Below, one piece after another: positions 7,902 through 16,564 of a DNA stretch of 37,875 nucleotides. Origin of the DNA: an uncultured Bacteroidota bacterium (lineage in GTDB: Bacteria; Bacteroidota; Bacteroidia; Bacteroidales; UBA12481); the NCBI GenBank assembly GCA_903919925.1, contig CAIXKO010000116.1, positions 1-37,875 of the forward strand. The letters run 5' to 3'. Position numbers and translations under genes: made by a program. How positions within the stretch are numbered: the first letter of the stretch is position 1; every line of letters starts with the position of its first letter. The notes beneath the pieces are model-generated. The model had not been told where the DNA came from, made no database searches, and worked only from the letters and a program-made list of their open reading frames with translations.

Positions 7902-9238
7902 CAGTTCTTATATTTTAACCACTTCCACAATTCTGCGTAATTTACTTTTTTCCCATACATTAAAATTCCAGTCCTGTATATCTTTCCTGCCATCCAAATG
8001 GTTCCAATAAATGAGATAATCAATAAAAACGCTGATAGCCCCAGTTCCAGGGGAGGAACCCCATATGGGACGCGTGCCATCATAACAATCGGAGAAGTTA
8101 ATGGAATAAGCGAAAAAATTACCGCGATAGAACTGTTCGGTGATTGCATCGCATTGATCATAACAAACATCCCCAGGATAATTGGAATCGTAATTGGTAG
8201 CATAAATTGTTGAGTATCTGTATCGTTATCAACTGCCGATCCAACCGCAGCAAAAAGAGAAGCGTATAATAAGTACCCACCCAAAAAGAAAAACAAAAAG
8301 CAACCAAGAATCAGTGGAAAGTTAACTGCGGAAAACTTTCCCGAAATTTCCTTGAACATCTCTTCATATTTACCGGCGTTCGCTGCGTTTACCATCCCAG
8401 TATTTCCCTTTTCCATGATATTCATACTGATCGTTGTGTTAGCCGTACTGCTGGGCTTATCAACCAACATAAACTTTGCCCCATAAAAAATCCCAAATGT
8501 AAGAGCAATCCAAATAACAAATTGAGTTAATCCTACAAGTGCGATCCCAACAACCTTGCCCATCATTAATTGAAACGGCTTGATAGAGGATATGATCACT
8601 TCAACAATCCTGTTGGTCTTTTCTTCCATTACCCCGCGCATAACCTGTGCCCCAAACATGAAAATAAACATGTACATCATGAAGCCGGATATGTAGCCGA
8701 TCAGTAAAACAATTTCTGCTGACCCGGATTTCTCTTCTCCAGTACTGGTCCATTGAATCGTGTCAACATTAATGTTGGTTGCAATCCTTTGCATAATATC
8801 CAATGGAACATTTTCTTTTTTGAGCTTAATATTCGTAAAAAACCCGTCCAAAGCTTTAACTATGTGCTCATTTACACCAATTGTCGTCTGCTGATTTGAA
8901 TAGAGTTGTACTTTGCTCGAAACCAAAATGTTCTCGGGAATATAAAGGATAGCATAATAACCACTATTATCAAAATTACTTTTAATACTCTCAACCTCTT
9001 TGCCACTGACATATTCAAATTTCATATACTCAGTCTGTGGTATAGCCCCCTCAGTAATATTTGTTTTATCAATAACCGCAATAATCTTTGCTTGATTATC
9101 TTCCTTGGTAGCAAGATATCCTGGGATAAATATCATGGCTGCCAAAAGAATCGGGGTGAGCAAAGTCATAACTATAAACGACTTCTTCTTAACCCTGGTA
9201 GAGTATTCGCGTTGAATGATCAGATTAATTTTGTTCAT
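7901..9238 (-). CDS. ABC-2 type exporter permease (NatB-like)
   Basis: The membrane half of an ABC exporter. In 445 residues there is one N-terminal helix (about 22-44, after a basic start NLIIQREYSTRVKKKS), a large extracytoplasmic region, and about five helices in the C-terminal half, the usual layout of ABC-2 permeases of the NatB/DrrB kind. It follows its ATPase gene by 18 bases. Substrate cannot be told from sequence: members export sodium, drugs or other small molecules. The response regulator starts within its stop codon, so it may be co-regulated with that gene. Confidence 0.88.
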   Translation of the reverse strand: MNKINLIIQREYSTRVKKKSFIVMTLLTPILLAAMIFIPGYLATKEDNQAKIIAVIDKTNITEGAIPQTEYMKFEYVSGKEVESIKSNFDNSGYYAILYIPENILVSSKVQLYSNQQTTIGVNEHIVKALDGFFTNIKLKKENVPLDIMQRIATNINVDTIQWTSTGEEKSGSAEIVLLIGYISGFMMYMFIFMFGAQVMRGVMEEKTNRIVEVIISSIKPFQLMMGKVVGIALVGLTQFVIWIALTFGIFYGAKFMLVDKPSSTANTTISMNIMEKGNTGMVNAANAGKYEEMFKEISGKFSAVNFPLILGCFLFFFLGGYLLYASLFAAVGSAVDNDTDTQQFMLPITIPIILGMFVMINAMQSPNSSIAVIFSLIPLTSPIVMMARVPYGVPPLELGLSAFLLIISFIGTIWMAGKIYRTGILMYGKKVNYAELWKWLKYKN

Positions 9239-9256
9239 GGTTTTCAGTTTTTGAGG

Positions 9257-10186
9257 TTATTGATTGTGATTGGTTCCCTCAACTGCGCGAATGAAAATGT
9301 CATTCATACCTGGGATTACCTCTTCGAATGAAATTATTTCTACAGTGGAATTTATTGCAGTAACCATTTCTCTCACAGGCATTCGCCGCTGCTGTTTAAG
9401 AATCAGATGTCCAACCTCTCCCCGCGTAGGCTCTTCCAGTATCTCAATTCCGGAATCTAGAGCCCGGCGAAGATTGTGGGAACTTCCACGGAATTTTAAC
9501 TCGTAGGTATCTGGCTTAAACCGTGCCCTTACTTCGTCAATTTTTCCTTCTAAAATGTTTTTACCCTTATTAATGAGTGCAATATGATCACAAAGTTCTT
9601 CAACCGATGCCATGATATGGGTAGAAAATACAATAGTTGCTCCATTTTCACGTAATCTAAGAATCTCATTCTTTACCAGATTTGTATTGATCGGGTCAAA
9701 TCCGGTAAATGGCTCATCAAATATCAGTAACTTGGGATCATGTAAAACAGTAACAATAAACTGAACCTTTTGAGCCATACCTTTTGACAGCTCCTCCACT
9801 TTCTTGTCCCACCAGGTTTGAATCTCAAACTTCTCAAACCAATACTTTAGCTTCTTTAAGCCTTCTGTCCTCGACATACCCTTTAACTGAACCAGGTAGA
9901 GAGCCTGCTCTCCAACCTTCATCTTCTTGTATAAACCACGTTCTTCCGGAAGATAACCAATATGAAATACATCATCCATTGTCATCTTTTTTCCACGAAA
10001 TAGAATCTCACCCTGATCAGGTGCAGTAATCTGCGTGATAATCCGGATCAGGGTTGTCTTCCCTGCTCCGTTTGGTCCAAGTAACCCAAAAATGCTCCCT
10101 TCCGGAACATCAATGCTTACCTTGTCTAATGCCAAATGATTGGCAAATTGTTTTACTACATTATTGGCCGTCAGAAAGTTGTTCAT
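9257..10186 (-). CDS. ABC exporter ATP-binding protein (NatA-like)
   Basis: The energy-coupling half of the exporter encoded next door. The 309-residue protein has Walker A GPNGAGKT, the ABC signature in the degenerate form LSKGMAQKVQ, Walker B LLIFDEPF, and the switch histidine in VFSTHIMAS. A C-terminal domain of about 90 residues follows the nucleotide-binding domain, as in NatA- and DrrA-type ATPases. It lies 83 bases after dnaJ and 18 bases before its permease. Confidence 0.92.
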   Translation of the reverse strand: MNNFLTANNVVKQFANHLALDKVSIDVPEGSIFGLLGPNGAGKTTLIRIITQITAPDQGEILFRGKKMTMDDVFHIGYLPEERGLYKKMKVGEQALYLVQLKGMSRTEGLKKLKYWFEKFEIQTWWDKKVEELSKGMAQKVQFIVTVLHDPKLLIFDEPFTGFDPINTNLVKNEILRLRENGATIVFSTHIMASVEELCDHIALINKGKNILEGKIDEVRARFKPDTYELKFRGSSHNLRRALDSGIEILEEPTRGEVGHLILKQQRRMPVREMVTAINSTVEIISFEEVIPGMNDIFIRAVEGTNHNQ

Positions 10187-10269
10187 AAAAAATAAAATTT
10201 GTGACTTTAGTTTTAATGCTAGATTCCACTCAATATGACTAGCACAAAGATCATTTGTTACATATTTGC

Positions 10270-11415
10270 CTATTCGAACATCTCTTTCATACGGCGAAAT
10301 ACATTTTTCTCAGCAGCCGTAGGATTTGGAACAAAATTGGTGGATTTATTCAACTCTTCCAAAATTCTACGCTCTTCTTTCGAAATCGATTTTGGGATCC
10401 AAACATTTATCCTTACCAAAAGGTCGCCTTTCCCATATCCGTTCAAATCGGGTATCCCCTTTCCCCTTAAGCGAAGTATTTTTCCTGGTTGAGTACCCGG
10501 TTCTATCTTAACTTTTACTTTACCATCTACTGTTGGAATCTCCACCGCAGAGCCAAGGGCTGCATCTGGAATAGAAACAAAAAGATTGTATACCAGATCG
10601 TTGCCATCCCGGGTAAGTTCAGGATGTTCTGCCTCTTCAACCATGATTAGCAAATCACCGTTCGCTCCACCCCTTCGTGCAGCATTACCTTTTCCACTCA
10701 TCGAAAGCTGCATACCCTCCTGAACTCCGGCTGGAATATTGATTTTTATTACTTCCTCTCCTTTTATCATTCCTTCCCCATAACACGCTGTGCACTTTTG
10801 GGTAATAATCTTACCTTCTCCTCCACATCCGGGACAAACAGAGGTGGTTTGCATCTGTCCCAGTATAGTGTGAGCCACACGTGTAACTTGCCCTCTGCCA
10901 TTACAGGTGGAGCACGTTGAATAGGAAGAACCATTCGCTGCGCCACTTGCACCGCAGGAATCGCATGGTACATATTTGTTTACCTTGATCTTTTTCTCAG
11001 CGCCTTTTACAATTTCTTCCAACGTAAGCTTAACCTTTACCCTAAGATTTGTTCCCTGGTTAATGTGCTTTTGACGTCCCCGCGATGAATTGCCAAACCC
11101 ACCAAAGCCCATGTCGCTGAAAATGTCCCCAAAGTGAGAGAATATATCGTCCATGTTCATCCCTCCACCACCAAAGCCACCTCCATTGTTCCCTAACCCG
11201 GCGTGCCCATATTGGTCATATCTGGCTTTCTTCTCCATATCCGATAAAACATCGTACGCTTCAGCGGCCTCTTTAAACTTATCTTCAGCATCCTTATTTC
11301 CAGGGTTTTTATCTGGATGCCATTTCATGGCCTGTTGCCGATATGCTTTCTTGATCTCTTCAGGAGTAGCATTCTTTGATATGCCCAGTATTTCGTAAAA
11401 ATCTCTTTTTGTCAT
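10270..11415 (-). CDS. dnaJ: Chaperone DnaJ
   Basis: The J-domain co-chaperone that stimulates DnaK ATPase and delivers unfolded clients. The 381-residue protein has the J domain with HPD at 33-35, a Gly/Phe-rich segment (about 74-108), four zinc-binding CxxCxGxG repeats ([32 protein letters not shown]) and two substrate-binding beta domains. All four repeats are complete or nearly so, making it a class A DnaJ. It follows grpE by 19 bases. dnaK is not in the window. Confidence 0.98.
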   Translation of the reverse strand: MTKRDFYEILGISKNATPEEIKKAYRQQAMKWHPDKNPGNKDAEDKFKEAAEAYDVLSDMEKKARYDQYGHAGLGNNGGGFGGGGMNMDDIFSHFGDIFSDMGFGGFGNSSRGRQKHINQGTNLRVKVKLTLEEIVKGAEKKIKVNKYVPCDSCGASGAANGSSYSTCSTCNGRGQVTRVAHTILGQMQTTSVCPGCGGEGKIITQKCTACYGEGMIKGEEVIKINIPAGVQEGMQLSMSGKGNAARRGGANGDLLIMVEEAEHPELTRDGNDLVYNLFVSIPDAALGSAVEIPTVDGKVKVKIEPGTQPGKILRLRGKGIPDLNGYGKGDLLVRINVWIPKSISKEERRILEELNKSTNFVPNPTAAEKNVFRRMKEMFE

Positions 11416-11434
11416 GTCAACCTTTTAATAGGAT

Positions 11435-12019
11435 TTAGTCCCCAACCACTACCCGTGCATATCGCATTACACGGTCATGCAGGTAATAGCCCTTTTCAAT
11501 GATATCAACTACTTTGCCTTTTTGTTCTGGATCCGGTGCTGGAATCTTGGTCAATGCTTCATGAATGTCACTATTAAAATCTTGATTCAGACATTCGATT
11601 TCCTGAACGCCATTTTGCTTTAGAAACTCTCGAAAATTACTGTAGATAAGCTCTATTCCCTGCTTAACAGCATCAATTTCACTAGTTTCCCGAATTGATT
11701 GTATGGCCCTTTCAAGGTTGTCAACTACAGGAAGAACTTTCATTAATACGTTTTCTCCTCCCATTTTGGTGAGGTCCATCTTTTCTTTTAATGTCCGCTT
11801 CCGATAATTGTCAAACTCAGCTGATAATCGCAAATACTTGTCGTTCATTTCGATCAGCTTATTGGCCATCTCCTCTAATTCCTTTTTGTGCCCTCCAATG
11901 GCAAACTTCTTTTTTTTACTACTCTCACTTTTAGTGGATTCCGTACCGTCCCCAGGCTGAATTTCCTGATCCTGTTGTTGTTCGGAAAACTCTGACAAAG
12001 TCATGTCATCTGCATCCAT
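11435..12019 (-). CDS. grpE: Nucleotide exchange factor GrpE
   Basis: Releases ADP from DnaK so that the chaperone cycle can continue. The 194-residue protein has an acidic, low-complexity N-terminus, a long helix (about 45-90) that forms the dimer stalk and thermosensor in this family, and a C-terminal beta domain with VLPVVDNLERAI and the late motif GYYLHDRVMRYARVVV. It is the first gene of the grpE-dnaJ pair. A 100-base gap from murA contains a possible promoter with an inverted repeat. Confidence 0.96.
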   Translation of the reverse strand: MDADDMTLSEFSEQQQDQEIQPGDGTESTKSESSKKKKFAIGGHKKELEEMANKLIEMNDKYLRLSAEFDNYRKRTLKEKMDLTKMGGENVLMKVLPVVDNLERAIQSIRETSEIDAVKQGIELIYSNFREFLKQNGVQEIECLNQDFNSDIHEALTKIPAPDPEQKGKVVDIIEKGYYLHDRVMRYARVVVGD

Positions 12020-12056
12020 ATGTGTTTTCTGGCATTAAATAATGTAAAAAGCAGAC

Positions 12057-12096
12057 TGGCAACCTCAAATTATTTGCCAACTCAAAAGCCCGACAA
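12057..12096 (-). promoter_or_regulatory. Possible grpE-dnaJ promoter with overlapping inverted repeat
   Basis: An inverted repeat TGGCAA (12057-12062) and TTGCCA (12074-12079), with 11 bases between, surrounds a near-match -7 element, TAATTTG on the minus strand (12072-12066). A TTG lies upstream at 12096-12094. The element is one base short of TAnnTTTG. It is not the HrcA CIRCE sequence. Confidence 0.3.
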
Positions 12097-12119
12097 TATG
12101 GCAGAAACAGGGTCGAACG

Positions 12120-13424
12120 TTAACATCTCCTGATGGACGCACCAATCGAATTCAGTCTCTTGTCAATATCCTGGTATCCCCTGTCAATCTGTTCTATATT
12201 GTGAATCATACTGGTGCCTTCAGCGCTTAAGGCAGCAATAAGCAATGCAACACCAGCCCTGATATCTGGTGAAACCATAGTTGCCGGACGAAGGGGCAAT
12301 TGCCTGTCCAACCCAATCACTGTTGCCCGATGAGGGTCACAAAGAATGATTCTCGCGCCCATATCAATCAGCTTATCAACAAAAAAAAGACGACTCTCAA
12401 ACATCTTCTGATGAATCAGGAGCGACCCCCTTGCCTGCGTTGCTACAACAAGAAATACGGATAAGAGATCCGGGGTGAGTCCGGGCCATGGCGCATCCGC
12501 AATCGTCATAATAGAACCATCAATAAAGGTTTCGATCTCATAATGATCCTGAATTGGTATGAACAATTCATTACCGCGTTGTTCAAATCTGATCCCCATT
12601 CGCCCAAATGAGTGCGGAATCATTCCCAAATGCTCCGGATAATACTCCTTTATGGTGATTTCTGATCGGGTCAATGCAGCCAAACCAATAAAACTGCCGA
12701 TTTCAATCATGTCAGGGAGTATGGTGTGCTCAGTACCGGTAAGATATTCAACCCCTATAACAGTTAATAAATTAGATCCAATTCCGCTTATTTTTGCTCC
12801 CATCCTGGAAAGCATCTTGCACAACTGTTGAATGTATGGTTCACAGGCAGCATTGAAAATAGTTGTTGTTCCTGGTGTTAAAACGGAAGCCATCAAAACA
12901 TTGGCGGTGCCGGTAACAGACGCCTCCTCTAGAAGCATATAAGCTCCCTTCATTTTCTTCCCAGTAATGATGAACTGTTCTTTAGCGGAGTCATACTCAA
13001 TTTGGGCTCCTAAAGCAGAAAGCCCATGGAAATGAGTATCGAGTCGTCTTCTTCCTATTTTATCTCCTCCTGGTTGAGGCATGCTAACTTTACCGCATCT
13101 CGCTATCAAGGGTCCAACGAGCATCACAGATCCTCGCAGCCGTATAGCCATTTTACGGAATTCGTCACTCTCAAGATAATTAGTATTGAGCTCAGCAGCG
13201 CAGAAAGACCATGAGGTACTATCAATTCGACTAGTCTTGACCCCGATATCTGATAATAAAGTGATTAAATTCTGAACATCAAGAATCTCAGGTATATTTC
13301 TGACAACTACCTCTTCCTTGGTTAACAAAGTGGCACAAACAATCTGCAAGGCTTCATTCTTGGCCCCTTGCGGTGTCAATTCACCTCTCAGCGGACGACC
13401 ACCTTTAATCTCAAAAGAAGCCAT
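12120..13424 (-). CDS. murA: UDP-N-acetylglucosamine 1-carboxyvinyltransferase, Asp-type active site
   Basis: Catalyses the first committed step of peptidoglycan synthesis, transfer of enolpyruvate from PEP to UDP-GlcNAc. The 434-residue protein has the N-terminal GAKNEAL with the conserved Lys22, and the mobile loop PGGDKIGRRRLDTHF. In E. coli that loop reads PGGCTIGARPVDLH, and its Cys115 is the residue alkylated by fosfomycin. Here that position is Asp121. Enzymes with this Cys-to-Asp change are active but insensitive to fosfomycin in other bacteria. It follows the DUF4290 gene by 12 bases in an operon. Confidence 0.97.
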   Translation of the reverse strand: MASFEIKGGRPLRGELTPQGAKNEALQIVCATLLTKEEVVVRNIPEILDVQNLITLLSDIGVKTSRIDSTSWSFCAAELNTNYLESDEFRKMAIRLRGSVMLVGPLIARCGKVSMPQPGGDKIGRRRLDTHFHGLSALGAQIEYDSAKEQFIITGKKMKGAYMLLEEASVTGTANVLMASVLTPGTTTIFNAACEPYIQQLCKMLSRMGAKISGIGSNLLTVIGVEYLTGTEHTILPDMIEIGSFIGLAALTRSEITIKEYYPEHLGMIPHSFGRMGIRFEQRGNELFIPIQDHYEIETFIDGSIMTIADAPWPGLTPDLLSVFLVVATQARGSLLIHQKMFESRLFFVDKLIDMGARIILCDPHRATVIGLDRQLPLRPATMVSPDIRAGVALLIAALSAEGTSMIHNIEQIDRGYQDIDKRLNSIGASIRRC

Positions 13425-13436
13425 TATTGGTCGATT

Positions 13437-14054
13437 TTAATACCTTTTCTTAAAAGCGTGATTTTGCTTAGGTGGGAACTTTTTCTTGGTGATGACCGAT
13501 TTTGGGGGTAAATCTTTGATCTCGGCTAAAACGGTTCCGGTTGGAAGATTTAACCGGTCACGTGATAACTCCCTAAGTGCAATCAGAATGATTTCATCTG
13601 TTACGTTATCTTTGTTCCAGGTTAAGTAGGAAATCTTCATGTGATTGGCAATCTGCCTGGTGTACTCGAATTTTTTCTCTTCATCTGTGATCAGAACAGC
13701 TTTCTCAATTAATTGCTCAGCAATTTTCCCATAATGGCGAAATCGTATCCTTGAAACCGGGTAAGGAACGCGATCTGGTTTTCCCCGGAAATAATCCATC
13801 GAAGGTATCTCAAATGGACAATCAATATCCAGTTGAAAATCAGCAATAAGATGCAGATGATCCCATAGCTTATGTTTGTAATCCCGGTTATCCCTAAGTG
13901 TTGGATTGATGTTGCCCATCACCTCAATAATTACCTGAATAGCCGCATTTCGTTCTGCTTTGTCAGGTATTTGTATAGCATGATCCACCATGTTTTGAAC
14001 AATACGCCCGTATTCTGGCATCCTCAACCGCTTCTCTTTTTTACTGTATTCCAT
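13437..14054 (-). CDS. DUF4290-domain protein
   Basis: A 205-residue protein of a family seen in Bacteroidota and not characterised to my knowledge. It matches what I recall of DUF4290: an N-terminal RMPEYGRIVQNMVDHAI, helical content, a central DFQLDIDCPFEIP, and a basic C-terminus ending KKKFPPKQNHAFKKRY. It has no signal peptide or membrane segment, so it is predicted cytoplasmic, and the Lys-rich tail could bind nucleic acid. I chose the ATG at 14054 over one 42 bases upstream, which would overlap the -7 element. It lies 12 bases before murA and shares its operon. Confidence 0.8.
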   Translation of the reverse strand: MEYSKKEKRLRMPEYGRIVQNMVDHAIQIPDKAERNAAIQVIIEVMGNINPTLRDNRDYKHKLWDHLHLIADFQLDIDCPFEIPSMDYFRGKPDRVPYPVSRIRFRHYGKIAEQLIEKAVLITDEEKKFEYTRQIANHMKISYLTWNKDNVTDEIILIALRELSRDRLNLPTGTVLAEIKDLPPKSVITKKKFPPKQNHAFKKRY

Positions 14055-14073
14055 TGGTTTTACCTTGAATTTG

Positions 14074-14081
14074 CAAAGGTA
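14074..14081 (-). promoter_or_regulatory. Bacteroidota -7 element for DUF4290-murA (TACCTTTG)
   Basis: The minus strand reads TACCTTTG, a full match to TAnnTTTG, 19 bases before the chosen ATG of the DUF4290 gene. It sits between the uvrD start side and that gene and supports the shorter start. No clear -33 TTTG is seen at normal spacing. Confidence 0.5.
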
Positions 14082-14097
14082 GGGATTTTTCAACACT

Positions 14098-16395
14098 TCA
14101 GGTCTTAATAATTTTCAGCCGTGCAAATTTTAGAAGAAGTTGCTTATTGCCTGTATCTTTAAAAAAAACTGTCGCCATCCGGTTATTCCCTTCTCCTTCT
14201 ATTTGAAGAACTTTCCCGTTTCCAAAACGGGAATGTGAAACAAGCATCCCTGATTGTATTGCCGAGGGGTCATCATGTTCTGAAAAATCTTCTGATGGAA
14301 GTTTCGGGCCAGGTTTGTTGCTGACCGGAATAATCCTCCTGACCGGTTTGGTTGTTGGCACTGGATTTTTAAACTCTTCTTCTTCTTCTTCCATGCTTCG
14401 TCCACTCGTACTTCTTGGGTTGTTTCCGGTGATTTTCAGAAATTTTGGATCAATCTCACGAATGAATCTGCTTGGTCTGCAATCAATTAGACTTCCCCAT
14501 CGATAACGAGTCTTTGAAAGAGTAATGACTACTCGCTTCATGGCCCTTGTAATAGCTACGTAAAATAGCCTTCGCTCCTCCTCAATCTCCTTTGCGGATC
14601 CACTCGAGAATTGCGATGGAAATAGCTCTTCCTCTACTCCAGCGATGAAAACATATCCGAATTCCAATCCCTTAGCCGAATGGATCGTCATTAAACTGAC
14701 TTTGTTTCTGTCTTCTGGCTTTTCATTGTCTTGATCAGTCATCAGTGAAACATTCTGTAAAAAGGAATCCAACCCGACTAAACCGGAATCATCTCCTTCT
14801 GTCTTCCCTTGGTCTACAAACTCTTTAATTCCATTAATTAACTGTTCAATATTTTCAAATTTGCTCAGGCCCTCTGGAGTGCGGTCAAATCGATACTCTT
14901 CTAAAATCCCGGTTCCTCTCACAACCCGCATAGCTAAATCATAAGCGTCAGTTGTTTCTGAAACTGAGGAGTATTCATCTATAAGATGCCTGAATTGTGT
15001 TAGCTTCTCTGCAGTTCCTTTATTAACCTGTGGGATATAGCTTTGTGGGTCACTCAGAATCATCCAAATAGAACATCCTGCCTGATTTGCAGCTTCACCA
15101 AGTCGGTCAAGCGTAGTTTTACCAATTCCACGGGCCGGATAATTTATAATCCTTTTTAGTGATTCATCATCGCGATGGTTGAAGATCAGCCTGAAATAAG
15201 CAAGAATATCCTTTATCTCTTTCCTTTGATAAAAAGATATGCTTCCATAAATTTTGTATGGAATATTCAGCTTCCTGCAAGCTTCTTCTATAATTCTTGA
15301 TTGTGCATGTGTACGGTATAAAACGGCAAATTCTTTAAAATCAGCTTGTTCTCGTAAATGAGCATCCATAATCCGGTTGGATATAAAGAAACCTTCCTCC
15401 TGATCAGTAAGCGACTGAGCAACTTCCACTAGTTCTCCTGGCTCGTTTGCCGACCAGATTGTTTTAGGAATTCGGATTTGATTTTTTAATATTAAGCTAT
15501 TAGCCGCTTCTACAATCGTTTGAGTAGACCGGTAGTTCTGCTCCAGCTTGAAAACTTTATACTCCGGGTAATCATTCCTGAAATTCAATATATTTTCAAT
15601 CCTGGCTCCGCGAAAAGAGTAAATGCTTTGGGAATCATCGCCAACTACACATATATTTCGGTTGTTTCGGGCAAGAAGATTAACGATTGAATACTGGGCA
15701 TAATTGGTGTCCTGATATTCATCCACAAGCAAATACTTGAACAGATTCTGGTATCTGGTAAGAATACTTTCATTGTTTTGAAAAAGGAGGAATGTATTCA
15801 GCAACAAATCATCAAAATCCATAGCTCCAGCATTGCGGCATCTCCTTGCATACGTAATATATATATTAGACATTTCCGGTCGTCTGGCGGAATCATCTGC
15901 CGAAATCCATTCACTCCTTGATTGATAACTCTCAGCTGTAATTAGCTGATTTTTAGCTGATGAGATTCTGCGTAAAACCTCTCCAACCGGATAAACATCA
16001 TCGTCCAGCTTCAAATCGTGCAAAATACTCCTGATTAAACTTTTAGTATCATCACTGTCATAAATGGTGAAGTTCCTGTCATATCCTACTGCCTGACTCT
16101 CTTTCCTGAGGATCCTTGCAAAAAGCGAGTGAAAAGTACCCATCCATAAAGCACGCGTAATGTCGGGTTGCATCAACTTTTCAATCCGCTCCTTCATTTC
16201 CTTTGCCGCCTTGTTAGTAAAAGTGAGGGAAAGAATATTCTTTGCTTCCACACCCTGTTCTAAAAGCCATGCTATTTTGATCGTTAGTACCCTGGTTTTT
16301 CCAGATCCTGCCCCCGCTATAACAAGCATTGGCCCATCTGTTTGTACAACCGCTTCTCGTTGAATAGGATTTAATTTATCAAGAATGCTGTTCAC
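14098..16395 (-). CDS. uvrD: UvrD/PcrA-type ATP-dependent DNA helicase
   Basis: A superfamily 1A 3'-5' helicase for nucleotide excision and mismatch repair and for clearing proteins from DNA. The 765-residue protein shows the Q motif LNPIQREAV, Walker A GAGSGKT (28-34), motif II VDEYQDT (224-230), motif III GDDSQSIYSFRGA, and motif VI VAITRAMKRV. The C-terminus has the small Tudor-like fold seen in PcrA (GMLVSHSRFGNGKVL), so PcrA is an equally good name. The start is GTG at 16395: it gives the family's expected N-terminus and no in-frame ATG lies before the Q motif. Confidence 0.96.
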   Translation of the reverse strand: MNSILDKLNPIQREAVVQTDGPMLVIAGAGSGKTRVLTIKIAWLLEQGVEAKNILSLTFTNKAAKEMKERIEKLMQPDITRALWMGTFHSLFARILRKESQAVGYDRNFTIYDSDDTKSLIRSILHDLKLDDDVYPVGEVLRRISSAKNQLITAESYQSRSEWISADDSARRPEMSNIYITYARRCRNAGAMDFDDLLLNTFLLFQNNESILTRYQNLFKYLLVDEYQDTNYAQYSIVNLLARNNRNICVVGDDSQSIYSFRGARIENILNFRNDYPEYKVFKLEQNYRSTQTIVEAANSLILKNQIRIPKTIWSANEPGELVEVAQSLTDQEEGFFISNRIMDAHLREQADFKEFAVLYRTHAQSRIIEEACRKLNIPYKIYGSISFYQRKEIKDILAYFRLIFNHRDDESLKRIINYPARGIGKTTLDRLGEAANQAGCSIWMILSDPQSYIPQVNKGTAEKLTQFRHLIDEYSSVSETTDAYDLAMRVVRGTGILEEYRFDRTPEGLSKFENIEQLINGIKEFVDQGKTEGDDSGLVGLDSFLQNVSLMTDQDNEKPEDRNKVSLMTIHSAKGLEFGYVFIAGVEEELFPSQFSSGSAKEIEEERRLFYVAITRAMKRVVITLSKTRYRWGSLIDCRPSRFIREIDPKFLKITGNNPRSTSGRSMEEEEEEFKNPVPTTKPVRRIIPVSNKPGPKLPSEDFSEHDDPSAIQSGMLVSHSRFGNGKVLQIEGEGNNRMATVFFKDTGNKQLLLKFARLKIIKT

Positions 16396-16527
16396 TTTAA
16401 GGTTTTTATAAATACTGAAATCGTCATTTTTGCGTTTGTTCTTCTAGCAGCGGAAAGTACAGCAAAAATATCAATTGTTGCCATTGGTGGCATGATCTAA
16501 AAGTGACGAATTCTTGCTAAGTTTTAC

Positions 16528-16535
16528 TAATTTTG
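16528..16535 (+). promoter_or_regulatory. Bacteroidota -7 element for the PKD/T9SS gene (TAATTTTG)
   Basis: TAATTTTG fits TAnnTTTG and lies 29 bases before the ATG at 16565. The only upstream TTG (16514-16516) is 11 bases away, too close for a standard -33 element, so the call rests on the -7 half. Confidence 0.4.
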
Positions 16536-16564
16536 TAACTCGTTAACTGTAAGGACTGATATTG

